Program-made: the position numbers and the translations under genes | Notes under the pieces: generated by a model | What the model was told of the DNA's origin: nothing | What the model saw: only the letters and a program-made list of their open reading frames with translations | Databases searched by the model: none | Shown: in pieces, positions 1 to 8,564 of the stretch | Numbering within the stretch: the first letter of the stretch is position 1 | Layout of the letters: every line of letters begins with the position of its first letter | Source: SB11 sp943370295 | GTDB taxonomy: Bacteria > Bacteroidota > Bacteroidia > UBA8524 | Direction: 5' to 3' | Assembly: GCA_943370295.1 (NCBI GenBank) | Contig: CALRQL020000019.1 | Coordinates: 1-64,000, forward strand | Length of the DNA stretch: 64,000 nucleotides

Positions 1-261
1 ACCCCGTTTATATGGTTTTGCTTTTGGTTTGTGCTGGTAGCCACCACATTTATTACGTATTTACTTAATGCGTGGGCGTTGCAGCACGCACCTTCAACGC
101 TTGTAGGCTCATACATATACCTGCAACCCGTTATTGCAACCATTATAGCCCTTGCCAGCCAAAAAGACGTACTTACGTCAGAAAAGATTATATTTATCCT
201 GTTAATATTTACGGGGGTGTATTTAGTATCCCTCACACCTAAAAAAACAATCACTGAATGA
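1..261 (+). CDS. DMT/EamA-family membrane transporter, C-terminal fragment
   Basis: The frame is open to the left window edge, so only the C-terminal 86 or so residues are seen. They hold the typical end of an EamA (drug/metabolite transporter) protein: a helix with the sequence AWALQHAPSTLVGSYIYLQP, then a last hydrophobic helix (IIFILLIFTGVYLVSL) and a short charged tail. Such proteins are inner-membrane exporters or permeases with ten helices; the substrate cannot be told. The stop codon overlaps the start of yicC (ATGA), which suggests co-transcription. Family assignment is fairly safe, function is not. Confidence 0.75.
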   Translation, partial: TPFIWFCFWFVLVATTFITYLLNAWALQHAPSTLVGSYIYLQPVIATIIALASQKDVLTSEKIIFILLIFTGVYLVSLTPKKTITE

Positions 262-1139
262 TGAAATTACGCTCCATGACGGGGTTTGGCGGTGCCGAGG
301 CAGCCAATAACCGAATAGCAGTGAAGGCCGAGTTAAAATCGCTGAACGGAAAATTTATGGACCTTAACCTGCGTATGCCCCGCAATGTGCAGAACAAAGA
401 AATAGCCTTACGCCGCGAACTAAGCAAACGCATTGAACGCGGAACGGCTACCTTGTTCTTAAACATTGAGCGCAACGTAACAGGGGCGGATGCTCCGCTG
501 GTAGATGGCGAAATGGCTAAAAAGCTGTTTGGTGAGATTGAACAACTGCAACAAACCCTTAATTACCAAAGCGGTAATATTTTAGATAGAGTACTGGCGT
601 TTCCCGGTGTGATAAACACCGACGATACAGAAGAGTTGGATGAAGACGATTGGAAACTGGTGGAAGCTACCATCGACCAAGCCTTTGATGCGTTTGATGC
701 TTTCCGTTTGCAAGAAGGGGATGCCTTGAAGCAGGATTTACAGAAGTTTGTTGAAAACATACAGAATTGCCTGCCTGAGATTGAAAAGTTTGAAGGCGAA
801 CGTATCACAGCGTTGCGCGATCGTATTTATAATCAGTTGCAAGCCACCCTTGACGATGAAAAGCTGGACAAAGACCGCTTTGAACAGGAAATGATATATT
901 ACCTTGAAAAGATTGATTTTAGCGAAGAAAAATCGAGGTTGATACAGCACTGCCGCTACTTTACCGATACCCTTGCCAAAGAACCCGGAGGTAAGAAACT
1001 GGGCTTTATCGCGCAAGAAATGGGTCGTGAAATAAATACGCTGGGTGCCAAAGCTTCTCACTTCAACATCCAACAACTGGTGGTAGTGATGAAAGACGAG
1101 CTTGAAAAGATAAAAGAGCAGGTAAACAACGTTTTGTAG
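258..1139 (+). CDS. yicC: YicC family endoribonuclease
   Basis: The 293-residue product has the family N-terminus (RSMTGFG at residues 4-10) and the conserved C-terminal part (MGREINTLGAKA, then a helix with KDELEKIKEQVNNVL). YicC proteins are cytoplasmic stress-linked proteins; the E. coli member is reported as an endoribonuclease. Length fits the family. Two ATG codons in a row (258 and 261) can start it; both overlap the stop of the upstream transporter gene, so the two are probably one transcript. In many genomes yicC is followed by gmk; here it is followed by a gap and guaB. Confidence 0.9.
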   Translation: MMKLRSMTGFGGAEAANNRIAVKAELKSLNGKFMDLNLRMPRNVQNKEIALRRELSKRIERGTATLFLNIERNVTGADAPLVDGEMAKKLFGEIEQLQQTLNYQSGNILDRVLAFPGVINTDDTEELDEDDWKLVEATIDQAFDAFDAFRLQEGDALKQDLQKFVENIQNCLPEIEKFEGERITALRDRIYNQLQATLDDEKLDKDRFEQEMIYYLEKIDFSEEKSRLIQHCRYFTDTLAKEPGGKKLGFIAQEMGREINTLGAKASHFNIQQLVVVMKDELEKIKEQVNNVL

Positions 1140-1188
1140 GAGCCTTACCTATGTTCAGAATATAAAATTCTGTCTGTTATTTCATAGA

Positions 1189-1217
1189 GCGTCGAATGGT
1201 TTTAAACCATTCGACGC
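1189..1217. repeat. Perfect palindrome (14 + 1 + 14)
   Basis: The arms GCGTCGAATGGTTT and AAACCATTCGACGC are perfect reverse complements around one T. The core GAATGGTTT(T)AAACCATTC returns at 8222-8243 and 8453-8476, so this is one member of a dispersed palindrome family with a TTTAAA-like centre. A second weaker hairpin (GCGGCGGAC/GTCCTTCGC) follows near 1231-1255. It lies between yicC and guaB and could also end yicC transcripts, though no T-run follows. Confidence 0.7.
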
Positions 1218-1279
1218 ATATAATTTCCAAGCGGCGGACTTCATGTCCTTCGCTAAATACAGTAACTCTAATTTTCTTC

Positions 1280-1310
1280 TTGTTTCCGTCATAAAATAAC
1301 CCTACTTTTG
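1280..1310 (+). promoter_or_regulatory. Bacteroidota-type promoter of guaB
   Basis: TTG at 1280-1282 and TACTTTTG at 1303-1310, 20 bp apart, match the Bacteroidota -33/-7 pattern (TTTG and TAnnTTTG). This would give a 5' UTR of about 50 nt before guaB. Seen by eye only. Confidence 0.5.
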
Positions 1311-1369
1311 CACCGCAAATAAGAGTAACAACACACTATTCTTATCTCGTTAGTAAATCCTTATTTGCA

Positions 1370-2839
1370 ATGTATAATACAAGTAAACTAAAGGGCGAAG
1401 CCCTTACTTTTGACGATGTTCTCGTTGTTCCCGGTTACTCAGAAGTACTTCCACGCGACGTAGATACCTCTACCCGCCTTACCCGCAACCTCCGCATCAA
1501 TGTTCCTATCGTTTCATCAGCAATGGATACCGTTACCGAAAGCCGTTTGGCTATTGCCCTTGCGCAAGAAGGGGGTATAGGCATACTGCACAAAAACATG
1601 AGCATTGCAAGGCAGGCTGCCGAGGTTCGTAAAGTGAAGCGCAGCGAAAGCGGGATGATATTAGACCCTATCACTCTTAACTCAGAAGCTACCATTGCCG
1701 ATGCGTTGCTGATAATGAAGGAGAATAAAATTGGCGGTATTCCTATCATCGACAGCGAAAACAAATTGGTAGGTATATTAACCAACCGCGATTTACGCTT
1801 TGAAAACAATACCTCACGCCCTGTGCGCGAAGTAATGACCAAAGAGGGCTTGATTACTGCCCCCGAAGGCACTACGCTTAAACAAGCTGAAAGCATTTTG
1901 CAGGAACACCGCATTGAGAAATTGCCGGTAGTAAGCAACGACGGTAAACTTACCGGACTGATTACATACAAAGATATTTTAAAGCACCGCGACCACCCCA
2001 AAGCCTGTAAAGATGCCTTGGGTCGTTTGTTGGTAGGTGCTGCGGTGGGTATTACCGCTGATACATTGGAGCGCGTTACCGCTCTTGTGAATGCCGGAGT
2101 AGATGTAGTTGTTATTGATACTGCACACGGTCATTCAAAAGGGGTGATTGACGAAGTGAAGAAAGTAAAAGCAGCCTTCCCTAAATTGGAAGTGATTGCA
2201 GGAAACATTGCTACAGGCGATGCTGCTAAAGCCTTGGCCGAAGCCGGAGTAGATGCAGTGAAAGTGGGAGTGGGCCCCGGTTCTATTTGTACCACACGTA
2301 TTATCGCAGGTATAGGGATGCCTCAACTAAGTGCCATTTTTGAAGCTGCCGAAGCAGTTAAACCGTATGATATTCCCGTAATTGCTGATGGTGGTATCCG
2401 CTACAGCGGCGATTTGGTAAAGGCTCTTGTGGCCGGTGCCAGCACCATTATGGCAGGTTCGTTGTTTGCAGGGGTTGAAGAATCTCCGGGCGAAACCATT
2501 TTGTACGAAGGACGTAAGGTGAAATCGTACCGTGGTATGGGCAGTATTGAGGCGATGAAAGAAGGCAGCAAAGACCGTTACTTCCAAGATGCCGAAGAGG
2601 AAATCAGCAAACTGGTCCCCGAAGGTATTGTAGGTATTGTTCCCTTTCGCGGCACACTAAGCGAAGTTGTGTACCAATACGTTGGCGGTTTGCGTGCAGG
2701 TATGGGTTACTGCGGTGCCCGCACTGTTGAAGAATTGCAAAAAGCACAATTTGTGCGCATTACAGGTGCAGGTGTGCGCGAAAGCCACCCGCACGATATT
2801 ACCATTACCAAAGAGGCTCCTAACTATAGCCGCAGGTAA
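1370..2839 (+). CDS. guaB: Inosine-5'-monophosphate dehydrogenase
   Basis: IMPDH oxidises IMP to XMP with NAD+, the committed step of GMP synthesis, in the cytoplasm as a tetramer. The 489-residue product has the full layout: an N-terminal TIM-barrel strand set (LTFDDVLVVPGYSEVLP), two CBS domains at about residues 95-205, the catalytic loop GSICTTR with the nucleophile Cys307, the NAD/IMP site DGGIRYSGD, and the flap YRGMGS. Length is normal. It is monocistronic: its own promoter lies before it and a strong hairpin follows. No defect seen. Confidence 0.97.
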   Translation: MYNTSKLKGEALTFDDVLVVPGYSEVLPRDVDTSTRLTRNLRINVPIVSSAMDTVTESRLAIALAQEGGIGILHKNMSIARQAAEVRKVKRSESGMILDPITLNSEATIADALLIMKENKIGGIPIIDSENKLVGILTNRDLRFENNTSRPVREVMTKEGLITAPEGTTLKQAESILQEHRIEKLPVVSNDGKLTGLITYKDILKHRDHPKACKDALGRLLVGAAVGITADTLERVTALVNAGVDVVVIDTAHGHSKGVIDEVKKVKAAFPKLEVIAGNIATGDAAKALAEAGVDAVKVGVGPGSICTTRIIAGIGMPQLSAIFEAAEAVKPYDIPVIADGGIRYSGDLVKALVAGASTIMAGSLFAGVEESPGETILYEGRKVKSYRGMGSIEAMKEGSKDRYFQDAEEEISKLVPEGIVGIVPFRGTLSEVVYQYVGGLRAGMGYCGARTVEELQKAQFVRITGAGVRESHPHDITITKEAPNYSRR

Positions 2840-2862
2840 TTGGTTTGCAAAAGGATTATTAA

Positions 2863-2900
2863 AACAAAGGCCACACGCAAGTGTGGCCTTTGTTGTTTTT
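2863..2900. terminator. Intrinsic terminator shared by guaB and lnt
   Basis: A 14-bp stem (AACAAAGGCCACAC / GTGTGGCCTTTGTT) closes on a GCAA tetraloop and is followed by GTTTTT on the plus strand. guaB ends 24 bp before it, and lnt ends about 25 bp after it on the other strand, so it probably serves both converging genes. Confidence 0.85.
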
Positions 2901-2922
2901 GGAGTCTAATGTGAGATATCTT

Positions 2923-4509
2923 TTAATGCCCTTTGCGGACTATTCTTTTCACAAAGGTTGAAAGGAAAATGATAATGCCTATCCAAGCACCTATTTTACC
3001 AATATAGTCGCCGTTTTGGGCATACCATGTCATATCCTGCTTCAAATAAGTAGTTCTGTTTAATTGGGCAGGTACCCACCAATTGGTGTGTTCTTCAATC
3101 TCACCCTTATAATTTATAAAAGCTGAGATACCTGTGTTTGCACTACGAGCAATATTCCGGCGCATTTCTATGGCACGCAGGCGGGCGTAGTGCAAGTGCT
3201 GGCGGTAGCCGGGTGTATTGCGCCACCATCCGTCGTTGGTAATAATGCACAGCAAATCAGCCCCCTGGTGAACGTATCTTCCCACCCAATCCCCATAAAC
3301 GCTTTCGTAGCAAATAATCGGGGCAATATGCATACTATCGGCAGTAATAAATACTTCGGCATCGTCCTGTATGCCCAAACTGCCCGATGTTCCTCCCAAG
3401 TCAAAAAGCTTTTCAATTGGACGGAAAATAGACGGGTAGGGCAAAATCTCAACTCCCGGCACCAGTTTACTTTTGTGGTATATCTTCACACTATCCGTAC
3501 TATCAATCAGCAAAGCTGTGTTGTATGCATCAAAATACACATCCGCGTCGCGGTATTTTCTTGCCGTAGCGGTTAACTTTTCTCCTTCTTTAAAGTGGTG
3601 TCTTGTATCAGCCCCCGTTAAAATGCTCACTTTGTGTTTGCGGCAAAACTCACGCAATTGCAGTATGGCTGATGAGTTGTTTATTTCTTCTTCCTCAATG
3701 GGTTGTGTTAGTGACGTTTCAGGAAACATTACCAACCGTGTTTTCGGGGTAACGCTCTCCTCGGCCAGTTGCAGCATAATCTGTACCTGCTCCTGCGGGG
3801 TTTTCCCGCCAAATTTATCCGTGTACGGGTCGATATTGGGTTGTATTACGCTCACGTTGGCTACATCTTGCTCGCGTGTGCCGTCGGTAGTGGTTAATGT
3901 ATTTAGGATGATGTACGACGAAATCAGCGGAAACAACACAGTAACCGCAAGGTTAATCACCCGCGGGCGGGTATAACTTTGAATGAGTTTAAACACCAAT
4001 ATATTGGTAAGCAACACCCAAAGGCTGCCACCCAAAAATCCTGTAAACTCATACCATTGCACCATGTTGGGCAGGGTAGCAAACACATTGCCCAGCGTGA
4101 GCCAAGGCCACGATATTTGCCAGTTTAGGTGTAAATATTCAAACGCCAGCCAATAGCAGATAAAAGCAGGGTAAGCCAGTTTATCGCCAAAGACTTTACG
4201 GGTGAGGTGGAAACCTAACCACGGCAACGTCATTAGTAGTGCATTGAGAACAAATGCCGCCACCGCCGCGGGCGAAGCATGATATATCCACCACGTAGTG
4301 GCTAAGTTCCACACCAGCATGGCTACAAATACATAAAAGAAAAGCACGCGGTTTTTAAGGTTGTTTTCTTGTATTTGCTGTTGCAGCATAAACAAGGGTA
4401 CAAAACCTATGAAAGCCAAAGGGGCAGTAACAAACGGCGGCCATGCCAGCCATAATAAGAGGCCGGCGGCAAGACTTAAAAACAAGTAGTTATTCGTCAG
4501 TTTCTTCAT
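2923..4509 (-). CDS. lnt: Apolipoprotein N-acyltransferase
   Basis: Lnt adds the third acyl chain to the N-terminal cysteine of lipoproteins at the outer face of the inner membrane. The N-terminal half is made of hydrophobic helices; the C-terminal half is a nitrilase domain with the expected triad: Glu in MFPETS, Lys in YHKSKLVPGVE and Cys in PIICYESVYG. A final membrane helix (GAWIGIIIFLSTFV) ends the protein. I prefer the ATG at 4509 (528 aa, MKKLTNNYLFL) to one at 4548, because it leads straight into the first helix. Even so it overlaps rsmI by 20 bp, pointing to one transcript. Several lipoproteins in this window are possible substrates. Confidence 0.93.
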   Translation of the reverse strand: MKKLTNNYLFLSLAAGLLLWLAWPPFVTAPLAFIGFVPLFMLQQQIQENNLKNRVLFFYVFVAMLVWNLATTWWIYHASPAAVAAFVLNALLMTLPWLGFHLTRKVFGDKLAYPAFICYWLAFEYLHLNWQISWPWLTLGNVFATLPNMVQWYEFTGFLGGSLWVLLTNILVFKLIQSYTRPRVINLAVTVLFPLISSYIILNTLTTTDGTREQDVANVSVIQPNIDPYTDKFGGKTPQEQVQIMLQLAEESVTPKTRLVMFPETSLTQPIEEEEINNSSAILQLREFCRKHKVSILTGADTRHHFKEGEKLTATARKYRDADVYFDAYNTALLIDSTDSVKIYHKSKLVPGVEILPYPSIFRPIEKLFDLGGTSGSLGIQDDAEVFITADSMHIAPIICYESVYGDWVGRYVHQGADLLCIITNDGWWRNTPGYRQHLHYARLRAIEMRRNIARSANTGISAFINYKGEIEEHTNWWVPAQLNRTTYLKQDMTWYAQNGDYIGKIGAWIGIIIFLSTFVKRIVRKGH

Positions 4510-5212
4510 GGGTTTGCGGGGCGTTGGGTTGATAGCCTTTTCCGGCAATTACAAGTACCAGTTCACCTTTAACGGGCTTTTTGGAAAAATGTGTATGTAG
4601 TTCGGCCAATGTGCCGTTTACTGTTTCTTCGAACATTTTGGTAAGCTCCCGCGATACGGAAGCAGGTCGGTCATCACCAAAATAGGCTGCAAAATCTTTC
4701 AGGGTTTTAAGCAACCTGTATGGCGATTCGTAAAAAATCATGGTACGCTCTTCGTGTTCCAGCGCTTTCAAAGCCGTTTGGCGGCCTTTCTTTTGGGGCA
4801 GGAACCCCTCAAAACAAAAGCGGGTGGCAGGCAAGCCGCTTTTTACCAGAGCAGGTACAAACGCGGTAGCACCGGGCAAGCATTCAACTTTTACGTTGTG
4901 GCGCAGGCATTCTCGCACCAATAAAAAACCGGGGTCGCTGATAGCGGGTGTTCCCGCATCGGTTACCAAGGCCATTTTTTCGCCCGCAGCCATGCGGTGC
5001 ACCAATCCCTCCAACTCGCGGTGCTCGTTGTGTTGGTGGTAAGCCTGTAGTTTAGCAGTTATACCGTAGTGTTTCAGCAGCAAGCCGCTGGTGCGGGTAT
5101 CTTCTGCCAATACTACGTCAACGGTTTTTAAAATCTCCAGTGCGCGCAGGGTAATATCCTGCAAATTGCCGATGGGTGTAGGGACTAAATAAAGCAAAAC
5201 AGGTGTTTGCAT
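4490..5212 (-). CDS. rsmI: 16S rRNA (cytidine(1402)-2'-O)-methyltransferase
   Basis: RsmI uses SAM to methylate the 2'-OH of C1402 in 16S rRNA. The 240-residue product has the tetrapyrrole-methylase fold signature: LVPTPIGNLQDITLRA near the start, AEDTRTS, then DAGTPAISDPG and the GFLPQKKG segment. Length matches the family. It is the first gene of a leftward pair with lnt (20-bp overlap). No defect seen. Confidence 0.95.
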   Translation of the reverse strand: MQTPVLLYLVPTPIGNLQDITLRALEILKTVDVVLAEDTRTSGLLLKHYGITAKLQAYHQHNEHRELEGLVHRMAAGEKMALVTDAGTPAISDPGFLLVRECLRHNVKVECLPGATAFVPALVKSGLPATRFCFEGFLPQKKGRQTALKALEHEERTMIFYESPYRLLKTLKDFAAYFGDDRPASVSRELTKMFEETVNGTLAELHTHFSKKPVKGELVLVIAGKGYQPNAPQTHEETDE

Positions 5213-5265
5213 ACCTACGCGAAGGTAGGTTTTTTGGAGGTTATGGACTTTATGTCGTTTATTAA

Positions 5266-5799
5266 TTATTGGCGCGAGAAGGTATAGGCGGCTGTCACGG
5301 TGTTTTGCACTAAGTTCAAGTTGTTTTCTCCTTTTATAAACTCATGTCCGTAGTACAATGAGAATTTACCGTATCCCAATCCGGCTTGCGGCCTCAGAGC
5401 CCAAATACCCGAAGCAGCATTTTCGTAGCGAAGTCCCTTTATACTGCTTGTGATGTAAAAGCCTTTACCGATAAATAGGTTATTCCATACAGCTATACTG
5501 GTTGCAAAACGCTTTTCATTAAATAAACGACCTACAGAAAGGTTGCATCCATAACTTAAAGGTAGTTGTGGGGATAATACTATCAATGAAGCACCGATGA
5601 AACCGGCTTCGTTACCCGATTGCAATTCAGCAATAAGGCCTAAGAACCGAGTTTGGGCACATCTGATTGAACCTGTGCCACACTGAGGCCTGAACCACAT
5701 AGATTTTGAAGAAACAAGAAGCGGCTCTGCTCTTCTTTGTGCATTTAATGCAGTTATTCCCAATAGGATTACTACTGCAAGGGTGGTTAGTTTTTTCAT
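5266..5799 (-). CDS. Secreted protein of unknown function, barrel-like
   Basis: The 177-residue product begins with a clear signal peptide (MKKLTTLAVVILLGITALNAQ, cleavage near AQ-RR) and then shows alternating short strands and turns, ending in TAAYTFSRQ. The final aromatic-containing strand fits a small outer-membrane beta barrel or a periplasmic beta protein. Two Cys lie close together (CGTGSIRC). I do not recognise the family. It stands alone on the minus strand, about 50 bp upstream of rsmI; a small hairpin overlaps its translation start region. Confidence 0.6.
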   Translation of the reverse strand: MKKLTTLAVVILLGITALNAQRRAEPLLVSSKSMWFRPQCGTGSIRCAQTRFLGLIAELQSGNEAGFIGASLIVLSPQLPLSYGCNLSVGRLFNEKRFATSIAVWNNLFIGKGFYITSSIKGLRYENAASGIWALRPQAGLGYGKFSLYYGHEFIKGENNLNLVQNTVTAAYTFSRQ

Positions 5800-5805
5800 T
5801 AAGAC

Positions 5806-5830
5806 CTCTTTACTTTATAACGGTAAAGAG
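5806..5830 (-). promoter_or_regulatory. Hairpin over the start region of the 5266-5799 gene
   Basis: CTCTTTAC (5806-5813) pairs with GTAAAGAG (5823-5830). Read on the minus strand, the 3' arm contains GTAAAGAGG, six bases before the ATG, so the stem would hide any ribosome binding site. On the plus strand the same hairpin is followed by a T-rich run and could act as a terminator, but there is no plus-strand gene before it. Confidence 0.35.
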
Positions 5831-5892
5831 CCTTTTTTATTAGGCTTTTTTATCGAAAAGATAATAGTGGTGTGGGGGGGTGTACCAAAAGT

Positions 5893-5988
5893 CATGGGGT
5901 TAAAACCCCGTGTTATCAAAATTACCTACCTGCAAAGGACTTAAGTCCTTTGCAGGTAGGTAATTACAAAAGCAGTGGATTTTAATCC
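5893..5988. repeat. Cluster of three palindromes, one of 46 bp
   Basis: Three palindromes follow one another: GGGGTTAAAACCCC (5896-5909), a perfect 46-bp palindrome (5920-5965, centre CTTAAG, arms of 23 bases containing TACCTACCTGCAAAGGACTT), and GGATTTTAATCC (5977-5988). All have AT-only centres like TTAAAA or TTAA inside GC-richer arms. The same style appears at 1189, 8183-8512 and 26310. They lie in a gap between two leftward genes and encode nothing visible. Confidence 0.75.
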
Positions 5989-6002
5989 GTTGCAAATACG
6001 GT

Positions 6003-6431
6003 TTAGCGTATCAATTTCAACAGCAATGTTTTAGCAGCAAATGTTTGCTTGCAGTACCCTATTTTTTGTTTGATTTCAGCAGGGAGGGTATCGTTTATTT
6101 CAGCATCGCTAAAACCACAACTTTTATAAAATCCCTCAAGGTGTGCAAAGGGAATGCAATACACGGTTCTCCCTTCGGGGGCTTGTTGCAGCAAGTGCAT
6201 TACAATAGCTCGGGCAATGCCTTTACCGCGTTGGCTTTCATCCACATACATCCCCCCAAGTTCGTAGCTTTCGTCTGCAAGGGTTATCAGCCTTCCTACA
6301 CCAAACAAGTTGTTGCCTTCTTCGGCAATGGCTACATACTCCTTCTCATATACCGAAGGTAAAAAATCAATTTGCTTATAAATATTGTTCACCCAATCCA
6401 TATCGGCGGGCAGGGCCTTGCGCATTATCAT
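6003..6431 (-). CDS. GNAT family N-acetyltransferase
   Basis: The 142-residue product shows the GNAT fold: an N-terminal MRKALPADMDWV strand-helix, a beta hairpin (GVGRLITLADESYELGGMYV), the acetyl-CoA motif A (QRGKGIARAIVMHLL, i.e. Q/RxxGxG/A), and motif B with FYKSCGF. It transfers an acetyl group from acetyl-CoA to an unknown amine. ATG codons at 6431 and 6425 are both possible. It follows the lipoprotein gene at 6435 with 3 bp between them, so the two are probably one transcript. Confidence 0.85.
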   Translation of the reverse strand: MIMRKALPADMDWVNNIYKQIDFLPSVYEKEYVAIAEEGNNLFGVGRLITLADESYELGGMYVDESQRGKGIARAIVMHLLQQAPEGRTVYCIPFAHLEGFYKSCGFSDAEINDTLPAEIKQKIGYCKQTFAAKTLLLKLIR

Positions 6432-6434
6432 TCT

Positions 6435-7007
6435 CTATTTTTCTTGTTCAATATCTTCAATGGCCGGCAAACTATCCGTATTATCTGTCAGCAAAAACTG
6501 ATGTCTTTTTGCAAACGCCTTTTGTGCCGCAATCAAATCGTTTTGGTACTTCAAATTTTTCCGGTCAATCTCAATTGCCAGTTCTTCTAAGCGCTTTTGT
6601 TTAATGTCCAAATCATTATCAAACCCGTCAGAAGCATCAATACTGGTTATTACTTCCAGTGCTTCTTTCCAATGGAAAACATATAGTTTCCGTTCGGCCT
6701 CATAGTATTTTAGCGCAGCCATCCAAAACTCCTCATCGTTTGCATAAGGGCCTTCGGCTTTTAGTAAAGCAATAGCACTATCACAAAGACTTACACAACG
6801 TAGCCTGATTTTTTCAGCCTGCTCATATTCATAGTTTCCTACGGCAGTATTCAAATCATCCACAGCATTAATAAATGCGCTTTGCCTGCCGATTAACTTC
6901 TCGTTATAGGCGGCGGCACTTTCACCGGTTGTTTTCTTGCCGGTGCCATTACCACAGGCAGCCAGCAGCAATAGTAAGCAAGTGGTGGTTAATATTCTTA
7001 TATCCAT
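6435..7007 (-). CDS. Lipoprotein of unknown function
   Basis: Starting at the ATG at 7007 gives a 190-residue protein with a lipoprotein signal peptide: MDIRILTTTCLLLLLAAC with the lipobox LAAC and Cys at about residue 18. A start at 7091 is possible but would bury the signal behind 28 extra residues. The mature part is mostly helical and charged, with coiled-coil-like stretches (KQKRLEELAIEIDRKNLKYQNDLI). Similar periplasmic helical lipoproteins occur in many Bacteroidota without known function. It probably shares a transcript with the GNAT gene downstream. Confidence 0.7.
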   Translation of the reverse strand: MDIRILTTTCLLLLLAACGNGTGKKTTGESAAAYNEKLIGRQSAFINAVDDLNTAVGNYEYEQAEKIRLRCVSLCDSAIALLKAEGPYANDEEFWMAALKYYEAERKLYVFHWKEALEVITSIDASDGFDNDLDIKQKRLEELAIEIDRKNLKYQNDLIAAQKAFAKRHQFLLTDNTDSLPAIEDIEQEK

Positions 7008-7164
7008 TTTCAGAGCAGGATAAATCAGTTGTGAATATAAGCGTAAAAGACAAAAATGTGTTAATTGATGATGCTTACGGAGCAACAACATTCTTTATTT
7101 CTTAGTGCAATGCAATTACCCAATCGCCTAAAATCAGCATCCCTGGGTCAGTTTTTTAAAGAAA

Positions 7165-7197
7165 CTGTTTGGGCAACACTGATGTTTGCCCAAACAG
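7165..7197 (-). terminator. Terminator of fabD
   Basis: CTGTTTGGGCAA pairs with TTGCCCAAACAG (12 bp, 9-base loop). On the minus strand it is followed by TTTCTTT, 24 bp past the fabD stop. Confidence 0.75.
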
Positions 7198-7220
7198 CAA
7201 ATGGTAGCTATAAATAGTGT

Positions 7221-8099
7221 TTATGCGCTGGCTGCTTCGGCCTCGGGGGCAATCTTTTTCACCAAGCCTTGCAATACTTTACCGGGACCCACCTCAGTAA
7301 AGTGAGTAGCACCGTCAATAACCATTGCTTGTACGCTTTGTGTCCAACGTACAGGAGCGGTTAATTGTGCCACAAGGTTTTTCTTAATCTCATCAGGATT
7401 GAAAATTGCACTTGCGGTAACGTTTTGGTATACAGGGCAAATAGGGTTGCTAAAACGGGTACTTTCAATAGCAGCCGCCAATTCTTCGCGGGCAGGTTCC
7501 ATCAACGGTGAGTGGAACGCACCACCCACATTAAGTACCAATGCACGTTTGGCACCGGCTGCTTTTAGTGCTTCGCAAGCGGCGTTCACGGCTTCAACCT
7601 CGCCAGATATTACCAATTGGCCGGGGCAGTTGTAGTTAGCGGGTACTACCACGCCGTTTATCCCTGCGCAAATTTCTTCAACTTTGGCATCGTCTAATCC
7701 CAAAATGGCAGCCATTGTGCTGGGTTTAATATCACAAGCTTTTTGCATGGCAAAGGCACGTTTGGCAACCAATGCCAAACCGTCTTCAAAGCTCAATGTT
7801 CCATTAGCTACAAGGGCTGAAAATTCGCCCAATGAGTGACCGGCAACCATATCGGGTTTAAAGCTTTCGCCCAAGGTTTTTGCCAATATTACTGAGTGCA
7901 AAAAGATGGCGGGTTGGGTAACGCGGGTTTCTTTCAACGCCTCTTCGGTACCTTCAAACATTTCATCGGTAATACGGAAGCCTAATATGCCGTTGGCCTC
8001 GTTAAAAAGGTTGCGGGCTAAGTCGTTGGTCTCAAACAAATCTTTGCCCATGCCCACAAACTGTGCGCCTTGGCCGGGGAAAACGTATGCTTTTTTCAT
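7221..8099 (-). CDS. fabD: Malonyl-CoA:ACP transacylase
   Basis: FabD moves malonyl from CoA to acyl carrier protein, feeding fatty-acid elongation. The 292-residue product has the oxyanion-loop motif FPGQGAQ near the start, the nucleophile motif GHSLGE (Ser at about residue 92), an Arg in VAKRAFAMQ, and the catalytic His in GAFHSPLM. I chose the ATG at 8099 (MKKAYVFPGQGAQ), the usual N-terminus; an in-frame start 30 bases earlier adds an unlikely extension. It stands alone here, away from other fab genes. Confidence 0.96.
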   Translation of the reverse strand: MKKAYVFPGQGAQFVGMGKDLFETNDLARNLFNEANGILGFRITDEMFEGTEEALKETRVTQPAIFLHSVILAKTLGESFKPDMVAGHSLGEFSALVANGTLSFEDGLALVAKRAFAMQKACDIKPSTMAAILGLDDAKVEEICAGINGVVVPANYNCPGQLVISGEVEAVNAACEALKAAGAKRALVLNVGGAFHSPLMEPAREELAAAIESTRFSNPICPVYQNVTASAIFNPDEIKKNLVAQLTAPVRWTQSVQAMVIDGATHFTEVGPGKVLQGLVKKIAPEAEAASA

Positions 8100-8182
8100 T
8101 GGTGTGAATTTGAGGGCAAAATTAGGCATTTTGTGGTATTGTGTATCATGGAGTGCCGAAGGTTTAAACTGCGGGCATTCCC

Positions 8183-8512
8183 GACGGGTATAAAACCCGC
8201 ATCTATTGATAGGGCTTGTCTCGAATGGTTTAAAACCATTCCGGCCGCTGCGCTTTATTCTTATGCCGCAAAGGCACTAAGACACGAAGCAGATATAAAT
8301 TAGGGAACTTTGTGACTTTGCGACTCCGTGGCAAAAACAAATAAAGATGCGCTTGCGCTGCGCTTTCTCAATAACGACAGGTTTTATACATGTCGCAACC
8401 AAACGTGCATCACGACGGGTATAAAACCCGCCTCTATTGATAGGGTGCACCCCGAATGGTTTAAAACCATTCGGGATGGTGTTAGCAAAAGCCCTGAATT
8501 TTATATTCAGGG
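8183..8512. repeat. Palindromic repeats, one ~62-bp unit present twice
   Basis: This 330-bp stretch lies in the 465-bp gap between fabD and the gene at 8565. Two direct copies (8183-8243 and 8413-8476) each hold two palindromes: CGGGTATAAAACCCG, then CTATTGATAGGG, then CCGAATGGTTTAAAACCATTCGG (one mismatch in the first copy). A further palindrome CCCTGAATTTTATATTCAGGG-type lies at 8492-8512. Between the copies the sequence is ordinary. No gene is supported in the gap. Confidence 0.75.
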
Positions 8513-8564
8513 TAAGTAAGTTTTAAAGGCAACAAACTGCATATTTGCCACGTTTGAAAAGGCA

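Noticed and set aside
31..261. Transporter gene starting at the GTG at position 31
   Set aside because: The frame is open to base 1 and homologous helices continue upstream; the gene is cut by the window edge.
5214..5237. CCTAC/GTAGG hairpin with T-run before rsmI
   Set aside because: The T-run is on the plus strand, where no gene precedes it; on the minus strand it is upstream of the rsmI start.
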